This document shows positions 42,156 to 51,103 of a DNA stretch of 64,000 nucleotides, piece after piece (positions within the stretch are counted from its first letter, which is position 1; each line of letters starts with the position of its first letter). Source of the stretch: an uncultured Oscillospiraceae bacterium (GTDB taxonomy: Bacteria; Bacillota; Clostridia; Oscillospirales; Acutalibacteraceae); the NCBI GenBank assembly GCA_900546265.1, contig URCA01000006.1:1-64000 (forward strand). The letters run 5' to 3'. The translations under genes and the position numbers were made by a program. The notes below the pieces were generated by a model. That model did no database searches. It was given only the letters and a program-made list of their open reading frames with translations, and was not told where the DNA came from.

Positions 42156-43865
42156 CTATGCCAGAAGCGACTCTAGCGAAGCCCCCATGGCCGGGCACAC
42201 TTCAAACGTTTCCTGTTCATAATCCACCGTTATCGCCGTGCCATCGGTATACGTTATTGCGTATCGGCCGGGTGCGATATGTTCATGAGATTCCATAAAC
42301 TCCGTTTGCAGGTGTCGAACCTGCTTATAAAGGTCATACGCCTCTTTTATTTTAGAAACGCTGTATTTGATTTCCTCCGGACTCCGGATGGTCAAATCCT
42401 CTTTTCCCATCCATACATTGTTGTTATAGAAGTCGGAATGGATATAGATGACCGGCCGGCCGCCATACTCGATCAACTTCAACATCTGTTTTTTATCTTT
42501 TATTGGGAAATTGACGGTGTCGGTAGACGGGTTATATAAAATAATCCCATGATACACCAGCGCGAAAAACGGTATGCTCTCGGAAAAAAAAGCAGCATCG
42601 GGCATGGACGATTCAAACTCATCGTATAAGCCCCAGTCCAGATACCGGGATGCGAAGTCGTAACAGCCCTCGGAACTGAATCCGCCGAACAATTCATGCG
42701 AGAACTCCATAATCTTCTCGTGATACCGAAGGGCCTGCCCGGGCGTTACCGGATGACGGCTGTCAAAGCAGTCCCTCAGTGGTATGATAGACAGCACGTC
42801 GACATAGTGTAAACCCCGGAATCCCAACTCCGCGACCCGGGGAAGGGTCTTCTGTGCGAGCTCCCAGGCCTTTTGAGGACATAAATGATACATGGTCCCA
42901 CCACTCCATGGCACGGGATCCGTCACCTTTTCTCCGTTTCTATCCCGGCGAATTAAGTCCTCGTCCCAATTATCGGCAATTGTATAGGCATCCGTACTGT
43001 TGGTATGACAGGTGATCTGGTACCCGTTCGCCTGGGCGTATGCGATAAGCTCACATAAGGCTTCCTCACCACCCAGCCGTTCTTCAACCGGAAAGACCTG
43101 GGGCCAGCGACCGTCATGTCCGCTCTTATTCCAGCCCACCAGACACAGCTGGGCCTTGTCAACCCCCTGCGCTTTCAGCTCGTCGATGATTTTCATAACC
43201 TGTGCGAAGGTACACGCAACTTTCATATCCGGTTCATTTTCTGCCGTCTGTTCCAATACCTCGGGAGGCGCCGGCTTCCAGCCCATCCGGATACGTATCT
43301 CAATAGAGTCCCGCGCGTATTCCAATTCCTGTCTGGTCTTTACCCTTTCCGCCAAAGGAACGCACCGTTTATTTCTCAGTTGATAATCTCGATAGGCCTT
43401 CGCCATCTCCGGATAACCCGCCCCATCCGCCAGACGATGGATTTCTAAGCCAATGGCCTCGTCCGGCTTTCTGCCGTACAGGTGGATTCTCGGATATATA
43501 TAGTAGCAGCCGTCTTTCACGCCCATCACCATCGAAACGTCGTACCACATCCCGGTAACAATGGCTATGGCGCAACGGGTGTTCTTAACGCCGAAAACAC
43601 GCATGGCGCTTTGATAGGTGTGTTCTTGATTTTCGGTTTGATCGAAACGGCATAGCCAGCTCCCGCCATTGCGGACCCCGGCGGCCAGATAATATCCGTG
43701 TGTGCCGACCTCTGTGTTAAAGGCTGGAAGGAGAATGTCGATATACTCCGCGCCGCAAATTTGTTCAGGTTGGATTTGTATACGTTCGACACCGTTTGTT
43801 TTCTGAATATCCACAGGATATTCGTTACCCAAGTCGTCAACCGCTTTTGCATCCTTTAAAAACAT
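42156..43865 (-). CDS. Glycosidase-like TIM barrel protein
   Basis: A 569-residue cytoplasmic protein. The first 110 residues are beta-rich (GAEYIDILLPAFNTEVGTHG). The TIM barrel has VDKAQLCLVGWNKSGHDGRW, YAQANGYQITCHTNSTDAYT, ELGFRGLHYVDVLS with a strand-end Asp, and FSSEGCYDFASRYLDWGLYD with an acidic residue; these resemble the barrels of DUF5696 and GH101-like proteins. The C-terminal part is a small beta domain (GRYAITYTDGTAITVDYEQE). A signal peptide is missing. Start ATG at 43865 overlaps the end of the reductase-like gene by 29 bases, and GGAGG stands upstream, so it is the last gene of the U32/QueG operon. The activity is not known, but hydrolysis of a glycan or glycoside is a fair guess. 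Confidence 0.72.
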   Translation of the reverse strand: MFLKDAKAVDDLGNEYPVDIQKTNGVERIQIQPEQICGAEYIDILLPAFNTEVGTHGYYLAAGVRNGGSWLCRFDQTENQEHTYQSAMRVFGVKNTRCAIAIVTGMWYDVSMVMGVKDGCYYIYPRIHLYGRKPDEAIGLEIHRLADGAGYPEMAKAYRDYQLRNKRCVPLAERVKTRQELEYARDSIEIRIRMGWKPAPPEVLEQTAENEPDMKVACTFAQVMKIIDELKAQGVDKAQLCLVGWNKSGHDGRWPQVFPVEERLGGEEALCELIAYAQANGYQITCHTNSTDAYTIADNWDEDLIRRDRNGEKVTDPVPWSGGTMYHLCPQKAWELAQKTLPRVAELGFRGLHYVDVLSIIPLRDCFDSRHPVTPGQALRYHEKIMEFSHELFGGFSSEGCYDFASRYLDWGLYDEFESSMPDAAFFSESIPFFALVYHGIILYNPSTDTVNFPIKDKKQMLKLIEYGGRPVIYIHSDFYNNNVWMGKEDLTIRSPEEIKYSVSKIKEAYDLYKQVRHLQTEFMESHEHIAPGRYAITYTDGTAITVDYEQETFEVCPAMGASLESLLA

Positions 43866-44787
43866 CTGTGTCTAGCCTCCACTTTTCCCGCTTGCGAAAG
43901 GGGGTTTTAAATTGACGGCTCAGCACGCCCATTTCCTCCAGATGGATATAACACGCCACGTCGCAGGCGCGTCCGCAAATGGAGCACGGATAACTGTGCA
44001 TAGCCGGGGGATAAAAATAGATATGATCCAAAATACGGCGGGCCGTGTCCGGCGTCACGCGAGCCTCTCCGGCAATGATCGCCAATCTGTCCTCCATATC
44101 TTGAAAAGCGTCCGGAGGCATGAAAGGGTTTGTCGCCCCGTTCGCCCCATTATAATAGACTGCGCACTGCCAGGGATCGACCGTACCATACCGGTCAATT
44201 GCACCGCCGGGACAGGCCGCCGCGCACTGGCCGCAGCGGTCACAAAGATGCGGCTCATACATCGCCGATGGTTCCAACTCCACGTCGGTCAGGACGAAAC
44301 AATACCGTAGCATGGGGCCGAATGCATCCGTCAGCAGGGCTCCGTGAAAGCCCCTTTCTCCCAACCCGCACTTCACCGCCGCCGACAGAAAATCCAACTG
44401 ATTCTCCCGTGTCTTTCCCCGATAAATTGCCGAATGCGATACTTCCGGATTCATGCCGTCCGGTTCAGCCATCACCGTCTGGTGCCGCCGCTGGGGAAGC
44501 GCCGTGCAGCCATGATCCGTCAGTATGGCGCAAACGCCCATCATGGCCGTCGGCATGATGACCTCCTCGAGGCTTTCCACGGCCATGGTGGTATATTGAT
44601 AGTAGGTGCTCCCTTCCTCGATGCCGCGATAAGTCCCCCGCAACACCCGGAAGCCCAGCCCAATGACGGTTTTCACGTCCGGCATAATTTGAAAAAGCAC
44701 ATCGTCGCTGTCGAAACGACTAGCGGGAGCGAATCCGACCAGGTCGGCGTTCAGGTCAGCCGCAGCTTTCAAAATTAAATCCCTCAC
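43837..44787 (-). CDS. QueG-like double 4Fe-4S protein, paralogue 3 of 3
   Basis: About 316 residues. The N-terminal half is of the epoxyqueuosine-reductase/reductive dehalogenase-like type (LILKAAADLNADLVGFAPAS, DVKTVIGLGFRVLRGTYRGI, TYYQYTTMAVESLEEVIMP). The C-terminal half has a ferredoxin cluster LCDRCGQCAAACPGGAI and a second Cys set in YPCSICGRACDVACYIHLEE. In QueG the N-terminal half holds a cobalamin; whether this one does is not visible. The start was set at the GTG at 44787, where it makes a GTGA overlap with the previous stop and has AAGGAG ahead. Three such genes in a row suggest a multi-subunit reductase or stepwise reactions. Cytoplasmic, oxygen-sensitive chemistry expected. The substrate is unknown. 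Confidence 0.78.
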   Translation of the reverse strand: MRDLILKAAADLNADLVGFAPASRFDSDDVLFQIMPDVKTVIGLGFRVLRGTYRGIEEGSTYYQYTTMAVESLEEVIMPTAMMGVCAILTDHGCTALPQRRHQTVMAEPDGMNPEVSHSAIYRGKTRENQLDFLSAAVKCGLGERGFHGALLTDAFGPMLRYCFVLTDVELEPSAMYEPHLCDRCGQCAAACPGGAIDRYGTVDPWQCAVYYNGANGATNPFMPPDAFQDMEDRLAIIAGEARVTPDTARRILDHIYFYPPAMHSYPCSICGRACDVACYIHLEEMGVLSRQFKTPFRKREKWRLDTDVFKGCKSG

Positions 44788-45713
44788 AGGCGCCCCATCT
44801 CCTTCCAGTGCTGGTAGCATGCCACGTCACACCGCCGACCGCACAAGCAGGGCGCATAGCCGTTTTGGGTTACGGGCAGAAAATCCATCTCCCCGTACAG
44901 CGCCCTGGCCGACTCACTGTCGAAGCGCTTTTCACCGCGGAGAATGCGTTCCCGTTCCGGATGTCCCTGTAAAAACGCATTTGTCATGAACGGGTTGGAC
45001 TCGTGCGCTCCCTTGTAATATACCGCGCATTGCCAGGTGTCCAATCCATCTTCGCCAATCGCGCCGCCGGGACAGGCATTCGCACAAGCACCGCAGCGGT
45101 CGCATAGCCCTCCTTCAGATGGGCTGTCAGCTTCCAGCGGGGCATCGGTGATGATGAAGCAGTAGCGTATGTATGGGCCGTACCGGTCGTTCAAAATATG
45201 CCCACTCATGCCGACCTCGCCAATACCGCACGCGGCTGCACACTGTCCTAAGTCGAGAATGACGTCAGGCGGCGGCTTTTCCCGCGAGACCGCTTCGGCA
45301 TAAACCAACTCATAGGTGTCAATCACCTCCGGGTTCGTCGCCTTGCTGCCCTGTACCTGCAGATTTGGAACGCTGCGCTGAAGGCATGCGTCGTAACCAA
45401 AGTCTTCGATATACGCCCCCATTTTGAGCAAAAACATCTCCGCCTGTACCTCATCGATAAACTTAACGCCCAGCGTCGTATAGCCGTACATCTGACGCCC
45501 CTCGTCCATAGCCCGGTACAGGCCAGTCGGCACAGCGAATCCAATGCCAATCACACAGGTGGCACCAGGCAGAATTGACAGAGGATTATGCTGTGCATCC
45601 ACTCCGTGAAACCGCTCAATATCGCCAATACCGCACACGCTCGCTCCAAGCTGCTTTGCCCGCTCTTTCAGCATGGCAGCCGTCAAGCGGGTGCCATGAT
45701 CCTTTTTCCCCAT
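44784..45713 (-). CDS. QueG-like double 4Fe-4S protein, paralogue 2 of 3
   Basis: A 309-residue protein from the ATG at 45713, which overlaps the previous stop as TGATG. It has the same build as its neighbours: AMLKERAKQLGASVCGIGDI at the N-terminus, CVIGIGFAVPTGLYRAMDEG, a QMYGYTTLGVKFIDEVQAEM stretch, GGLCDRCGACANACPGGAIG as the ferredoxin cluster and GYAPCLCGRRCDVACYQHWK as the second Cys set. The order of cluster 1, WQCAVYYKGAHESNPFM and cluster 2 is the same as in paralogue 3. It is the shortest of the three because the C-terminal Arg/Lys tail is missing. Overlaps make translation coupled with both neighbours. Function unknown, by family an electron-transfer or reductase role. Confidence 0.78.
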   Translation of the reverse strand: MGKKDHGTRLTAAMLKERAKQLGASVCGIGDIERFHGVDAQHNPLSILPGATCVIGIGFAVPTGLYRAMDEGRQMYGYTTLGVKFIDEVQAEMFLLKMGAYIEDFGYDACLQRSVPNLQVQGSKATNPEVIDTYELVYAEAVSREKPPPDVILDLGQCAAACGIGEVGMSGHILNDRYGPYIRYCFIITDAPLEADSPSEGGLCDRCGACANACPGGAIGEDGLDTWQCAVYYKGAHESNPFMTNAFLQGHPERERILRGEKRFDSESARALYGEMDFLPVTQNGYAPCLCGRRCDVACYQHWKEMGRL

Positions 45714-46792
45714 CACCGTTCCAGCCTCCATCGCTTCCGGGTGCGTAGAGGCTGCCGGAATCGCCCCTCTAAACACCCGCCCTTTTTCTCCAGCATGCTT
45801 ACACACGCGCGGATGCAGCCGCCGCATTTCACCATGTTATATCCTACCCAGCTGGGGAAGTACTTCTGCAAAGCTGTGTAGACCTTGAGAATCTCCTCTT
45901 CATTGGCAACGCTGGTTTTACCTTCCAGCAAATTCAGCGACCCGTTCTCGTTTTCGTCAAACACCTCTTTGGGGACGAACGGATTGTAGTAACGTCCCGC
46001 GTGCGTGTAAAACGCATAGCAGCGCCACATATCCACATCGCCCCACTCGCATACCTTTCCGTCAATCTCAACGGTGACCGTCCGACCGGAATCAATCGCC
46101 GGGATACAACCGCCGGGACATTCCCGCACGCATGCTCCGCATTTCCGGCACAGCGGCGGACCGCTGTACATCTCGTCATACTCCAGCACCGCGTCGGTGA
46201 AAATGAACATCACCCGCTGCATCGGCCCAAAATCCGGGGTCAGCAGCATTTTGCTCCAACCTATTTCACCCAATCCGCAGGCCACCGCCGCTAAGCGGAA
46301 ATGAAACTGCAAATCCGGAGCGACCGCACCGGGTCGGGCCGGGCGGGTAAACTGAACGCTCCGATGATGGGCGGTCGCTTTTCCGGCATGCTCGTAGATG
46401 TCAATTTGCTCCTCCGGAGACAGCGTGTTTCCTGGAGAACCGTCCATATCGGAAACAACGCCACGCGCTCCGGTATTGCGGTATACAAACGCCTCGTAGC
46501 CCTCGTCCTCGATCATTTTCCCAACCTGATACAAAACCGCCGGGCCAAAAATCTCGTTCAGACCGCCATAGGCCAGGGAAGGATACTGGTAAAACTGCGT
46601 CCCTTCCTCAATGCCCCGTTGTACGCCGCGCGGAATGCGAAACACAAGTCCGATGATACTTTTCGCTTCGGGATACAGGAACTGCGGGTTCATCTCATCC
46701 GGCGCCCCGTCAAACCGAGACATGGGACCGATTCCACAGGCGTCTGCGCCCGCGTCCAGAGCCGCTTGCTTGATTTTTTCCGCTGTAAGCAT
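45713..46792 (-). CDS. QueG-like double 4Fe-4S protein, paralogue 1 of 3
   Basis: A 359-residue protein starting MLTAEKIKQAALDAGADACG at the ATG at 46792, directly after the TAA of the upstream gene. KSIIGLVFRIPRGVQRGIEE and EGTQFYQYPSLAYGGLNEI follow. The first cluster is PPLCRKCGACVRECPGGCIP. An insert of about 15 residues (RTVTVEIDGKVCEWGDVDMW) precedes the second Cys set, VKCGGCIRACVSMLEKKGG, which differs from that of paralogues 2 and 3. The C-terminal RKRWRLER tail resembles that of paralogue 3. It is the first and most divergent of the three, so it probably has a distinct role in the complex or pathway. Gene order and overlaps indicate coordinated synthesis. Confidence 0.78.
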   Translation of the reverse strand: MLTAEKIKQAALDAGADACGIGPMSRFDGAPDEMNPQFLYPEAKSIIGLVFRIPRGVQRGIEEGTQFYQYPSLAYGGLNEIFGPAVLYQVGKMIEDEGYEAFVYRNTGARGVVSDMDGSPGNTLSPEEQIDIYEHAGKATAHHRSVQFTRPARPGAVAPDLQFHFRLAAVACGLGEIGWSKMLLTPDFGPMQRVMFIFTDAVLEYDEMYSGPPLCRKCGACVRECPGGCIPAIDSGRTVTVEIDGKVCEWGDVDMWRCYAFYTHAGRYYNPFVPKEVFDENENGSLNLLEGKTSVANEEEILKVYTALQKYFPSWVGYNMVKCGGCIRACVSMLEKKGGCLEGRFRQPLRTRKRWRLER

Positions 46793-47794
46793 TTATGCCA
46801 TCTCCAATTCTATGAGAGCTTGTTCCATAACCGCCCGGCAATAATCGCTTTCCCGCGACCGCAGCAGGAAATCCGGCGGTATGTTGCCGTTAGCAAGAAT
46901 ATGGGGATACAGCAGCTCGCTGTAATCCGGTTCCAACAGGCTTAATAGATTGCCGCCAAAGCGGCCCTCCAGATAGGCGTTCAGCAATCTTGTCGGGTTG
47001 GGATTGACCCGCGTAGCCAGTTTGACGGCCTCAAACATACCCTCATAGGAGCGAATATCCTCCGGACGGACAAAGCTCGTATCCCGCAGGAGGGAAACCC
47101 AGTTGTCTGTTTTAGCCAAATAGTCTTTGCAAACGCCCCGAAACTGGTAGGCGTTGTCGTACCTCTCCGCCTCATGTTCATGGGCGACGAGATTGTCATG
47201 AAACGCATGGGCGCTGCAATCATTCAGGCAACCGCTGTTGGCCAGCATGAACAGTCTCTTATCATGGCCGGTGCACCAGTTCAAAAGCCGCCGTATAGCC
47301 TTCATATCCCGGTTGCACTCGCGTTTTATGTAAAAGCTGTCGAAGCAGTCCGCCACATACTCTAACCCCTGCACACTGCCAATCCCCATATTTACCGACG
47401 CGCGCACGTCAATGCCCGCCATATTTTCATGAACGAACCGGGCAATCAGCGGTGATGCCGTTGTAATCGCCGACAAACCGAAACGGTCATGCACATATTC
47501 GATTACATCCCCGATGCGATAGAAAAACTGACGGGACTGGCTTTCCGGCCCATAGCAGGCGGCATTCAGCAACAAATTGAGTCGTATCCCTACCCCCGCC
47601 AGTTTTTCCAGTGTGCGAATCAGCTCCGTCTGTGTTTCCCAGGGATATAGTCCGTTTGAAGAATGAGCGACGCCCCGACCGGTTGGAATATCGCTCCATG
47701 CAAAGTACACTTCATATATGTGTTCCCGGCATTGTATAAGCCGTTCTATAAAGCCGTCATACGGCGTGACCGGCAGGCCGACCATATATTTCAT
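46793..47794 (-). CDS. U32 peptidase-like barrel protein
   Basis: A 333-residue protein starting at the ATG at 47794 after AGGAGGG. It begins MKYMVGLPVTPYDGFIERLI and looks like a TIM barrel of the U32 type: VYFAWSDIPTGRGVAHS, GIRLNLLLNAACYGPES, FGLSAITTASPLIARFVHEN, DVRASVNMGIGSVQGLEYVA and LANSGCLNDCSAHAFHDNLV. The CLNDC pair may bind an iron-sulphur cluster, as in other U32 proteins (for example UbiU/UbiV and the tRNA hydroxylases), which hydroxylate or modify small molecules or RNA. It is the first gene of the operon with the three QueG-like proteins and its stop abuts the next ATG. An earlier ATG upstream (47902) was rejected for lack of a ribosome site. The substrate is unknown. Confidence 0.7.
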   Translation of the reverse strand: MKYMVGLPVTPYDGFIERLIQCREHIYEVYFAWSDIPTGRGVAHSSNGLYPWETQTELIRTLEKLAGVGIRLNLLLNAACYGPESQSRQFFYRIGDVIEYVHDRFGLSAITTASPLIARFVHENMAGIDVRASVNMGIGSVQGLEYVADCFDSFYIKRECNRDMKAIRRLLNWCTGHDKRLFMLANSGCLNDCSAHAFHDNLVAHEHEAERYDNAYQFRGVCKDYLAKTDNWVSLLRDTSFVRPEDIRSYEGMFEAVKLATRVNPNPTRLLNAYLEGRFGGNLLSLLEPDYSELLYPHILANGNIPPDFLLRSRESDYCRAVMEQALIELEMA

Positions 47795-48028
47795 ATCCGA
47801 TTCCCTCCTGAAACAATCCTGGCGATTGGTTTTTCGACACGGCGATAACCGGTGTTCGAACGGCCTTCCTGTCAACCCAGCTGTATTAAACGTACAAAAC
47901 AATCTGTGATGAGACGGTGTATAATAGAAATAAATTACATATTGATTTTACAATGAGAACCGTATACAATTCAATGTGTACAACAAACCATAAATGTTCT
48001 GTATCAAACTTTTAGCGAGGTGTCGTTT
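47795..48028. promoter_or_regulatory. Divergent control region between the U32/QueG operon and the AraC-type gene
   Basis: An AT-rich intergenic region of about 230 bases with TATAAT at about 47922-47927 on the + strand in GTGTATAATAG, without a good -35, and on the - strand TATTATACAC over the same place. A repeat-like pair GTATACAATTCAATGTGTAC near 47960-47980 could be an AraC-type operator. No clear terminator or riboswitch is seen. The layout fits a regulator that controls its divergent neighbour operon. Confidence 0.4.
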
Positions 48029-48874
48029 GTGATTTTAGATGATATTAACCCTTTCATTCGTTTTGCCGAAATCATTACCCTGATTAAATATCCTCGGCAA
48101 TACGTACTGGCCCAGGATTGCCGCCTGTTTTTATGTCTGACGGACACGGGTTCCGTGTTTATACGCGACGAGGAAATCCTTTTACGAAGAAACACCATAA
48201 TTTACATACCGTCCGGAACGCCGTATATGCTGGTTACGTGCGGCGACCTGCCCACTAAGATGCTTGCCATCAATTTCGACTTTACGCGGGAACGGCTTAC
48301 CATACAGGAGCCTCTTCCCATCGTAAACGAGCAGGACGTTCCAGCATGGCAAATTCCCGCGCCGCCGGATGTCGAAGGCTTTCTCAAGGCACTGGTCCGC
48401 AAAGGGTATCAGGATGTCGATGAGCTCCTTATACGAATCGGCACCGAATTCCAGACCCGGCTGCCGGGATACCACGCGCTGGTTTCCGCTTCTCTCAAAG
48501 CGGTACTGGTCACGCTTGCCCGCGAAGCATCCTCTCACGGAAGACCGGCTCTCGTGAATACGGTAATCGAGTATATCAGCGCCAATTACATGAACGACCT
48601 GACGGTGGAGACTCTCAGCAGCGAGCTGAATTATCATCCAAACTATCTCAACCGGATTTTTAAACAGTACATTGGAATAAGCATCCATCAATATATCATG
48701 GACCGACGCACCCACGCTGCGAAGAGTCTTCTGGACACAACCGGCCTGCCCATTGAAAAGGTAGCGAGCCTGTGCGGGTTTAAAACCGCATCCCATTTTT
48801 CTCAATCTTTTAAAAGATTCACCGGGCAACGGCCCGGTGAATATAAAAAAGGCCGCAAGCCCTACATCGTGTAG
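48029..48874 (+). CDS. AraC family transcription regulator
   Basis: A 281-residue regulator on the + strand, divergent from the U32/QueG operon. The N-terminal half is a cupin-type sensor (RNTIIYIPSGTPYMLVTCGD), which would bind a sugar or other small molecule. The C-terminal half has two helix-turn-helix units (LTVETLSSELNYHPNYLNRI, FKQYIGISIHQYIMDRR; PIEKVASLCGFKTASHFSQS, FKRFTGQRPGEYKK). The GTG at 48029 was selected because AGG stands eight bases before it; the GTG at 48020 overlaps that AGG. The family activates sugar or glycan genes when the ligand is bound. It is the only carbohydrate-type regulator in the window, so it probably controls the neighbour operon and perhaps the GH16 cluster. 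Confidence 0.88.
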   Translation: MILDDINPFIRFAEIITLIKYPRQYVLAQDCRLFLCLTDTGSVFIRDEEILLRRNTIIYIPSGTPYMLVTCGDLPTKMLAINFDFTRERLTIQEPLPIVNEQDVPAWQIPAPPDVEGFLKALVRKGYQDVDELLIRIGTEFQTRLPGYHALVSASLKAVLVTLAREASSHGRPALVNTVIEYISANYMNDLTVETLSSELNYHPNYLNRIFKQYIGISIHQYIMDRRTHAAKSLLDTTGLPIEKVASLCGFKTASHFSQSFKRFTGQRPGEYKKGRKPYIV

Positions 48875-48884
48875 GGCTTGCGGC
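48852..48884 (-). terminator. Hairpin at the end of the AraC gene that ends leftward transcripts
   Basis: GCCGCAAGCCCTACA (48852-48866) and TGTAGGGCTTGCGGC (48870-48884) form a perfect 15-base stem with a three-base loop that includes the end of the AraC coding sequence. On the + strand no T run follows, but on the - strand it is followed by CTTTTTTATATTC. It should therefore stop transcription coming from the conjugation module, and it separates the module from the cargo. Confidence 0.75.
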
Positions 48885-49121
48885 AAAGGAGTTCCGTTAT
48901 ATCTATATGTTTGCTTTTTATATTTCCATAGAGATTTTTCTGTATTCACGCGGGTTTTCCAAGTGACTTTTTTGAAAACACAAAAGATTACGGCGAATGA
49001 GATCCATTCTATTCATTCTGTATAGTAAATTTTAAGCTGATTTATTCCCCTTGTCCGGCCACCAAGACCATATCCACCGGCCAACCCATAGCCGCACTAC
49101 CTCCTTGGCGGCCCCATCCAC

Positions 49122-49379
49122 TCATTTCCTCATCGTAAACAGCAGCGAGCCTTTGGCGCCGCTTTGCCGGTACCGCTGCTCGGTCCCGAGATAGCCGGCC
49201 TGCTTCAGGTCGGCTATTCCTCTTTGTACCGTCCGCACCGACAGCTTCAAATCCCGGGCCACGGTGTGCAGGGAGGGCCAGCACTGCCCCTCCTTGTTGG
49301 CCCGCCCTCGCAGATAAAGATACACCGCCACCGCCCGGTGGGGCAGTTCACTCTTATAAATCCGATCCAATCGGTTCAA
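49122..49379 (-). CDS. Helix-turn-helix protein
   Basis: An 85-residue winged-helix protein: LDRIYKSELPHRAVAVYLYL, CWPSLHTVARDLKLSVRTVQ, RGIADLKQAGYLG and LLFTMRK. This is the helix-turn-helix type of the plasmid replication initiator N-terminus and of small conjugative element regulators. The start ATG at 49379 overlaps the T4CP stop as ATGA, so it is expressed with the T4CP. After its stop, an AAGGAGG followed by a 21-codon frame rich in Trp (49032-49097) could be a further tiny gene, but this is weak. Confidence 0.75.
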   Translation of the reverse strand: MNRLDRIYKSELPHRAVAVYLYLRGRANKEGQCWPSLHTVARDLKLSVRTVQRGIADLKQAGYLGTEQRYRQSGAKGSLLFTMRK

Positions 49380-51103
49380 ACGGCTCCTCCCTTTTGGCGG
49401 CCGAGGAGTCCTCTCCGCCGGCTGCTTTCCTTAGTGTCCAGATGATACCGCAGAAACACGCTGTCGAGAATCTCACTTTTCCCGGCATAGGCTACCCGCC
49501 GGTTCTCCTGCTCCTCCATCTGAAACGGTTCCGCGTCAAACTGGATACCCCATTCAAAAAACAGCTTCAGCCGCGTCCGCATGGGGTGACAGCCCGTCTT
49601 CATCACCACAAACTGCCCTTTGGGCATGCTCTTCAGCTCGTCCGGCGTCAGCAGCGGCCTCTCCATCATCTGCAGCGACTGGCTGGGGTCATGGCTGCTC
49701 CGGCTGACACTGCCGGAAAGCACCGTCCGGCTGCCCAGCGCCTTGGACATCGCCTCGGCCGTCCCGCTGTTGGGCGCGAAACCGCCAAACAGGGTCACCT
49801 GGGTATTGTCGATGATGATCTCCGAACCCTCTTTGCCGTAGTTCTTCTCCAGCTGCGCAATGGACTGGATAATCGGCACCATGGTCAGCCGCCGGGAACG
49901 TCCGGCACTGAACATCATCTCCGCCGATTCAATCTTGGGCAGCGTCCCGAATTCGTCCATGAAGAACACCACCCGGTTGGGCAGCTTCCCGTCATATTCA
50001 TCCGCCACCGACAGGATTTCCCGGTAGAACTGCTGGATGAACAGCGAAACCAGAAAGAAGGTCGTCGGGTTTTCCTCCGGGAGTATCAGAAACAACGCGC
50101 TCTTTTCTTTACAAAACTGCTCTGCATCCAGCACCGGGTCGAAGCAGAGAATCTGCTCCATCGACGAATCTAGGAACGCGTTCAGCCGGGACAATGCCGT
50201 GGACAGCACCGACGCCACCGCCTGCTCACTGGTATTCAGCGCCGCGCCGGCAAACCAGCGGGCCTTGTGGTCCGGCGGCAACTGCTCCATCAGCTGCTGG
50301 AACTGGTTCTTCCCTTTCTCCTGGCCGGGCGCCTGCAGCTCCTGGATGATTTTGAACACCGACACGATATGCCGTTTCTCAGGCAAACAAAACTCCACCA
50401 CCAGCAGGATGGCCGCGGTCAGCAGTCCCTCCGCCGCGTCGTAGAAATACGCGTTGGTGCCGAATGAGGACGCGTCCGCTCCGGACAGGATGATGGTCTT
50501 AGCGATGATTTTGGCGTACTTCTCCGCTTTTGCCCTGGCTGTCAGGTTGTCCGGTTCCTGTTTCCAGATGTCGGTGTACTTGTTCACAAGAAACAGCAGG
50601 TTGTTCCCATAGCTACGGCTGGGATTGCGGAGATCCAGCACCGCCAGCCGGTAGCCATAGCAATCCCGGGCGATGCGCCCATAGCTGCGCAGGACGTCTC
50701 CCTTGGTGTCCACCGACAAATACGACATGCCGCTGGCCATGGCGTACTCGATACAGGGATACAGCCAATACGCCGTTTTCCCCACGCCGGCCGCCCCAAT
50801 CATCAGCACATGCACGTCGCCGGTGTCCACCAGCGCATAGGTTTGTCCCCTGCGCGATTCGCAGCCCACCACAATGCCCTGTTCTATGGGATGGTCCTTC
50901 CCTCTTCTCCATTGGTCAGGTATGAATGGGACACGGACATACGTCCCGCGAATCTCCGCCTTGGTGGCCCAGCGGGCGGTTCCGTGCTGCCCATCTCCCA
51001 CGGTTCGAGATTTGATTCCGTTCAGACTGTAAACGTGTCCCAGCAAGGTGATGAGGCCGAACACGGTGAACATCACTGCGGTGACTACGAACAATATAAT
51101 CAA
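49376..51103 (-). CDS. VirD4/TraG-type conjugative coupling protein
   Basis: A type IV coupling protein of about 575 residues that brings the relaxase-DNA complex to the secretion channel. An N-terminal membrane helix (IILFVVTAVMFTVFGLITLL) is followed by a second short one, then the ATPase domain: Walker A in MIGAAGVGKTAYWLYP, Walker B in VVFFMDEFGTLPKIESAEMM, and FGGFAPNSGTAEAMSKALGS. The start is taken as the TTG at 51103, which overlaps the previous stop as TTGA with GGGGGA ahead; a GTG at 51154 would add 17 residues. It has one short helix at the N-terminus where many relatives have two, but all motor motifs are intact. It is followed by the helix-turn-helix gene. Confidence 0.93.
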   Translation of the reverse strand: MIILFVVTAVMFTVFGLITLLGHVYSLNGIKSRTVGDGQHGTARWATKAEIRGTYVRVPFIPDQWRRGKDHPIEQGIVVGCESRRGQTYALVDTGDVHVLMIGAAGVGKTAYWLYPCIEYAMASGMSYLSVDTKGDVLRSYGRIARDCYGYRLAVLDLRNPSRSYGNNLLFLVNKYTDIWKQEPDNLTARAKAEKYAKIIAKTIILSGADASSFGTNAYFYDAAEGLLTAAILLVVEFCLPEKRHIVSVFKIIQELQAPGQEKGKNQFQQLMEQLPPDHKARWFAGAALNTSEQAVASVLSTALSRLNAFLDSSMEQILCFDPVLDAEQFCKEKSALFLILPEENPTTFFLVSLFIQQFYREILSVADEYDGKLPNRVVFFMDEFGTLPKIESAEMMFSAGRSRRLTMVPIIQSIAQLEKNYGKEGSEIIIDNTQVTLFGGFAPNSGTAEAMSKALGSRTVLSGSVSRSSHDPSQSLQMMERPLLTPDELKSMPKGQFVVMKTGCHPMRTRLKLFFEWGIQFDAEPFQMEEQENRRVAYAGKSEILDSVFLRYHLDTKESSRRRGLLGRQKGGAV

